Part shown: positions 60,794-64,000 of the stretch, in pieces
Layout of the letters: each line of letters opens with the position of its first letter
Position numbering within the stretch: the stretch's first letter is position 1
Translations under genes and position numbers: made by a program
The notes under the pieces: model-generated
Seen by the model: only the letters and a program-made list of their open reading frames with translations
Databases searched by the model: none
Told to the model about the DNA's origin: nothing
From: Winogradskya consettensis
GTDB lineage: Bacteria > Actinomycetota > Actinomycetes > Mycobacteriales > Micromonosporaceae
DNA length: 64,000 nt
Direction: 5' to 3'
Assembly (NCBI RefSeq): GCF_018332715.1
Contig: NZ_BOQP01000043.1
Span: forward strand, 62,001 to 126,000

Positions 60794-61705
60794 ATGTCCC
60801 TCGACCACGCCGGTGAACAGGCGATCCAGCAGCGGGCGCACGAGGGTGGCCCCGGCTGGGGATCACCGATGTTCGGCCCGGAGATCCCGAAAGGCTACTA
60901 CCCGTTCCTGCGCGCCCAGCCCATGCTGATAGTCGGCGCGGCCGACGACGCAGGCGCGGTCTGGTCGACGATCGTCTCCGGGTGGCCCGGCTTCACCCGC
61001 CCGCTCGACGACCGGACCATCGCCATCGCCGGGCTGCCCGCCCCCGGTGACCCACTACGCCGGGCCTTCGAGGAGGAGCGCGACATCGGCGTGCTCGCCC
61101 TGCAACCGCAGAGCCGCCGCCGGATCAGGGCCAACGGGATCGCCAAACGCGACGGCGACGGCCTGCTGATGCGTACCCAACAGGTCCTCGGCAACTGCCC
61201 CAAATACCTGCAGACCCGCGTCGTCACCGGAATCGCCGACGAGGAAACGGCCGGGGAAGCCGTCACCGGCAACGAGCTCACCGGCACCCAGCAACGCTGG
61301 ATCGAGGAGTCCGACACGTTCTTCATCGCCAGCCGCTCCCCGGAACACGGCGCCGACTCGTCCCACCGCGGCGGCATGCCGGGCTTCGTCACGGTCACAG
61401 GGCCGCGCACGCTGCGCTGGCCCGACTACACCGGCAACCAGTTCTACATGACCCTGGGCAACCTGCACCTCAACCCCGCCGCCGGCCTGCTGTTCCTCGA
61501 CTGGGAGCACGGGCACACGCTGCAACTGACCGGCACGGCGAAGATCGACTGGGATCCGGCGAGCGCCGAGGCGTACCCGGGCGCCCTGCGGGTCGTCGAA
61601 TTCACCATCGACCGGGTCGTCCAGATCGACCGGGCCAGCTCCCTGCGCTGGACCCTCCAGGCCTACTCCCCCGCCAACCCACCCGCCCGGACTCTGAGTC
61701 AGTAG
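60794..61705 (+). CDS. Pyridoxamine-5'-phosphate oxidase-like FMN-binding protein
   Basis: 303-aa split-barrel flavoprotein of the PNPOx-like family: RAQPMLIVGAADDAGAVWSTIVSGWPGF, SRRRIRANG, FFIASRSPEHGADSSHRGGMPGF, and NQFYMTLGNLHLNPAAGLLFLDWE. Family members reduce or bind F420/FMN ligands. Controlled probably by the TetR gene one nucleotide upstream. The substrate is unknown. Confidence 0.85.
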   Translation: MSLDHAGEQAIQQRAHEGGPGWGSPMFGPEIPKGYYPFLRAQPMLIVGAADDAGAVWSTIVSGWPGFTRPLDDRTIAIAGLPAPGDPLRRAFEEERDIGVLALQPQSRRRIRANGIAKRDGDGLLMRTQQVLGNCPKYLQTRVVTGIADEETAGEAVTGNELTGTQQRWIEESDTFFIASRSPEHGADSSHRGGMPGFVTVTGPRTLRWPDYTGNQFYMTLGNLHLNPAAGLLFLDWEHGHTLQLTGTAKIDWDPASAEAYPGALRVVEFTIDRVVQIDRASSLRWTLQAYSPANPPARTLSQ

Positions 61706-62784
61706 GGGTTGCCGGTGCCGGGGAGGCGGCCGCGGAGGACGCCGCCGAGCCGGCCCGGCAGATCCTTGTCGTCCGAGAGCGGCGGGGCGTCGGTGTGGGC
61801 CCGGTAGGCCATGCCGGTGATGACCTCCTTGAGGGCGTGGACGGAGTTGGTCATCGGACGCCAGCCCAGCTCCTCGGCGATCCGGTCGCACGACATCAGC
61901 GGCGCCTTGAGCGCGAGTTTCACCCACCCCACGTCGACCGGCTGCAGTCTGAGCCGCCACGTCGCGTCGGCCGCTCCGCGCAGGACGGCTCCGGGGATCG
62001 GGACCTCGACGCCGTGGAAGGTCCTGGCCGCTACCGACGGGTCCAGGACCGGGCCGGCCGCCACGTTGAAGGCGCCGCGGACGTCGGAGGTGAGCACCCG
62101 GGCGTACGCGTCAGCGAGATCGTCCGCGTGGACCGCCTGCATGCGCAGGCCGGGGTGGGTGGGGATGACGGGGATGCGGCCGTAGCGCAGGAGGCGGGCG
62201 GGGAGCAGCGGGCCGGCGAAGTAGCGGGCGAGCTCAGCGCCGACGTCGCGCTGGAAGATCAGCCCCGGGCGCAGGCGGACGACGCGGAGGGTCGGGTGGT
62301 CGGATTCGACGCGGTCGAGGAGATTCTCGACGAGGACCTTGTGCCGGCTGTACGACGATCCGGGCACTCCGGTGCGGGGGAAGGCTTCCGTCACGTACGC
62401 GTTCTTGGGCCCCGGCGCGTAGACGCCCACCGACGAGGCGAAGACCAGCGTGGGGACCCCGGCGCGCAGGACCCCCTCGACGACCGCGCTGCTGCCGAGC
62501 ACGTTGGCCTCGAAGAGACGGCGCTGGTCGTGGCTCGGCTGGATCTGCCACCCGAGGTGCACCACGGCGTCGGCGCCGCGGAAGATCTCGGTGAGCCGGG
62601 TCTGTGCGCCCGGTGCGGCTATGTCGCAGGAATGCCATTCAACCGTGTCGTACGGCTGGGACGTCCCCGGTGGCACCCGCCGCACCACACCGGCCAGGTC
62701 GATGCCGGGCTCGTTGCGCAGCCGGCGCAGCAGGGCTGTGCCGGCGTTACCGGTCGCTCCGATGATCACCACTCGCATGCTCAC
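61699..62784 (-). CDS. NAD-dependent epimerase/dehydratase
   Basis: 361-aa extended SDR: Rossmann motif IGATGNAG at about 8-15, VVHLGWQ, SSVGVYAPG and the catalytic pair in SSYSRHK. Acts on nucleotide sugars or similar substrates. Its 3' end overlaps the convergent FMN gene by 7 nt. Start ATG 62784, divergent from the molybdenum hydroxylase operon. Confidence 0.9.
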   Translation of the reverse strand: MSMRVVIIGATGNAGTALLRRLRNEPGIDLAGVVRRVPPGTSQPYDTVEWHSCDIAAPGAQTRLTEIFRGADAVVHLGWQIQPSHDQRRLFEANVLGSSAVVEGVLRAGVPTLVFASSVGVYAPGPKNAYVTEAFPRTGVPGSSYSRHKVLVENLLDRVESDHPTLRVVRLRPGLIFQRDVGAELARYFAGPLLPARLLRYGRIPVIPTHPGLRMQAVHADDLADAYARVLTSDVRGAFNVAAGPVLDPSVAARTFHGVEVPIPGAVLRGAADATWRLRLQPVDVGWVKLALKAPLMSCDRIAEELGWRPMTNSVHALKEVITGMAYRAHTDAPPLSDDKDLPGRLGGVLRGRLPGTGNPY

Positions 62785-62837
62785 GCGTTACCCCCGGGTT
62801 CGGGATTGAACCCTTCGGGAGGGGGTACGAATCGGGC

Positions 62838-63308
62838 ATGAACCTGGTCGTCAACGGGGTCGGGCAGGCGCTCGACATCGATCCGCGGACCACGCTGCTG
62901 GACGCGCTCCGCGAGCATCTGCATCTGACCGGCGCCAAGAAGGGCTGCGATCACGGCCAGTGCGGCGCCTGCACGGTGCTGCTGGACGGGCGCCGCGTGA
63001 ACAGCTGCCTGGTGCTGGCGATCAGTCAGCAGGACGCGGAGGTCACCACCGTCGAGGGGCTCGCCGAGGGCGGGCAGCCGCACCCGGTGCAGCGGGCGTT
63101 CCTGGAGCACGACGGATACCAGTGCGGCTACTGCACACCGGGTCAGATCTGTTCCGCGGTCGGGATGCTCGACGAGCTGAAGCAGGGCTGGCCGAGCGCG
63201 GTCGCGGACGACGACCTGGAGGCCCAGATCCGGGAGCGGATGAGCGGGAACCTGTGCCGGTGCGGGGCGTACGCCAATATCGTTCCGGCAATCGTGGACG
63301 CGCGATGA
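62838..63308 (+). CDS. Molybdenum hydroxylase small (2Fe-2S) subunit
   Basis: 156 aa with two iron-sulphur cluster motifs: plant-type GCDHGQCGACTVLLDG with NSC, and helical CGYCTPGQICSAVGML with NLCRCGAY. This is the electron-transfer subunit of xanthine dehydrogenase/aldehyde oxidase-type enzymes (YagT-like). Start ATG 62838; it overlaps the next gene by 4 nt (ATGA). Confidence 0.95.
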   Translation: MNLVVNGVGQALDIDPRTTLLDALREHLHLTGAKKGCDHGQCGACTVLLDGRRVNSCLVLAISQQDAEVTTVEGLAEGGQPHPVQRAFLEHDGYQCGYCTPGQICSAVGMLDELKQGWPSAVADDDLEAQIRERMSGNLCRCGAYANIVPAIVDAR

Positions 63309-64000
63309 AGACCTTCGAGTACACCGCCGTCACGGATGTCCGGTCCGCGGTCGGCGCGTTCCCCGAGGGCGCCGCGTTCCTGGCCGGGGGCACGAACCTC
63401 GTCGACCTGATGAAGCTCGGCGTCGCCACCCCGGACGTGCTGGTCGACATCAACAAGCTGCCGCTGCACGAGATCGAGGAGCTGCCCGGTGGCGGGCTGC
63501 GGATCGGGGCCGGGGTGCGCAACAGCGACCTGGCCGCCCATCCGCGGGTGCGCAGCGACTTCCCTGTGCTGAGCGAGGCTCTGCTCAACGGCGCTTCCGG
63601 GCAGCTGCGCAACATGGCCACCACCGGCGGGAATCTCCTGCAGCGCACCCGGTGCCGCTACTTCACCGACATGACGAAGCCGTGCAACAAGCACGAGCCC
63701 GGGTCGGGGTGCCCGGCGCGCGAGGGTGATCACCGCAATCTGGCGATCCTCGGCGCCTCTGAGCATTGTGTCGCCACGCATCCTTCGGACATGGCCGTCG
63801 CGCTCGCCGCCCTGGACGCCGTCGTGCTCATCACCGGGCCGGACGGGGATCGGGAGGTGCCGGTGACCGAGCTGCACAGGCTGCCCGGGGACGCCCCTCA
63901 GCTCGACTCGGTGCTGCGGCACGGGGAGCTCATCACCGCCGTCGAGGTGCCGGCGTTGGCGTTCGCGCGCGTTTCCGCGTACCGGAAGGCTCGGGATCGT
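63305..64000 (+). CDS. Molybdenum hydroxylase FAD subunit, C-terminus cut by window edge
   Basis: First 232 residues of a YagS/CutM-like subunit. FAD-binding motifs AAFLAGGTNLVDLM and TTGGNLLQRTRC are present, and cysteines in RCRYF and KPCNKHEPGSGC fit the YagS-type extra 4Fe-4S cluster. The catalytic molybdopterin subunit should follow just beyond the window. Confidence 0.93.
   Translation, partial: MKTFEYTAVTDVRSAVGAFPEGAAFLAGGTNLVDLMKLGVATPDVLVDINKLPLHEIEELPGGGLRIGAGVRNSDLAAHPRVRSDFPVLSEALLNGASGQLRNMATTGGNLLQRTRCRYFTDMTKPCNKHEPGSGCPAREGDHRNLAILGASEHCVATHPSDMAVALAALDAVVLITGPDGDREVPVTELHRLPGDAPQLDSVLRHGELITAVEVPALAFARVSAYRKARDR

Overview
The window is high-GC, gene-dense actinomycete DNA. 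GTG and TTG starts are common, and there are SnoaL-like, TetR and ECF-sigma genes, short GC-rich tandem repeats between genes, and actinobacterial-type type VII secretion (T7SS) genes. The mix looks most like the Micromonosporaceae (Actinoplanes group). That placement is inference from gene content; no rRNA or other taxonomic marker lies in the window.

Layout. 1-9.7 kb: a secreted S8 protease (C-terminus off the left edge), a stand-alone LigD-type repair polymerase, a PAS-GGDEF diguanylate cyclase with a long W/G/Q repeat tail, and a divergent MFS exporter/MerR regulator pair with matched operators. 9.7-17.8 kb: small membrane and enzyme genes, a two-component system, a fatty acid desaturase, tRNA-Lys(CUU), an odd CAU tRNA-like gene, a complete 17-codon mini-transcription unit and a toxin-antitoxin-like pair. 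17.9-30.3 kb: a Tet(X)-like flavin monooxygenase with its TetR regulator and operators, an acyl-CoA synthetase, a CDP-alcohol phosphotransferase, a TRAP-TAXI transporter, YiaA, a dienelactone hydrolase, a frameshifted small gene, a PoxB-type enzyme and an ECF sigma/membrane partner pair. 30.3-30.85 kb is a gene-poor scar holding an IS481-family transposase fossil.

30.85-46.8 kb is the most interesting part: a compact T7SS effector island. A LysM-like membrane protein diverges from a 1458-aa FHA-FtsK/SpoIIIE ATPase whose domain order matches Firmicutes EssC. Next come two WXG100-like proteins and a partner, then two large secreted toxins that share an almost identical 327-residue N-terminal delivery module but have unrelated C-termini. 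One is an Rhs shell ending in an ADP-ribosyltransferase-like domain. The other is a helical stalk ending in a papain-fold glutamine-deamidase-like domain, followed by an Imm35/YrhB-type immunity gene. No EccB, EccD, EccE or mycosin gene is present in the window.

46.9-64 kb: a second two-component system, a chitin-binding GH16-like enzyme, an RpiR/SIS pair, two SDR genes (one linked to a TetR regulator with two operators), a crystallin-like secreted protein, an alcohol dehydrogenase divergent from an acyl-CoA ligase, an ankyrin protein and a LysR regulator separated by 36-bp tandem repeats, a DUF1963/TetR/flavin-binding cluster, an epimerase, and the first two genes of a molybdenum hydroxylase operon that runs off the right edge. 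A roughly 44-nt element occurs upstream of two unrelated genes (S8 protease and DUF1905) in the same orientation.
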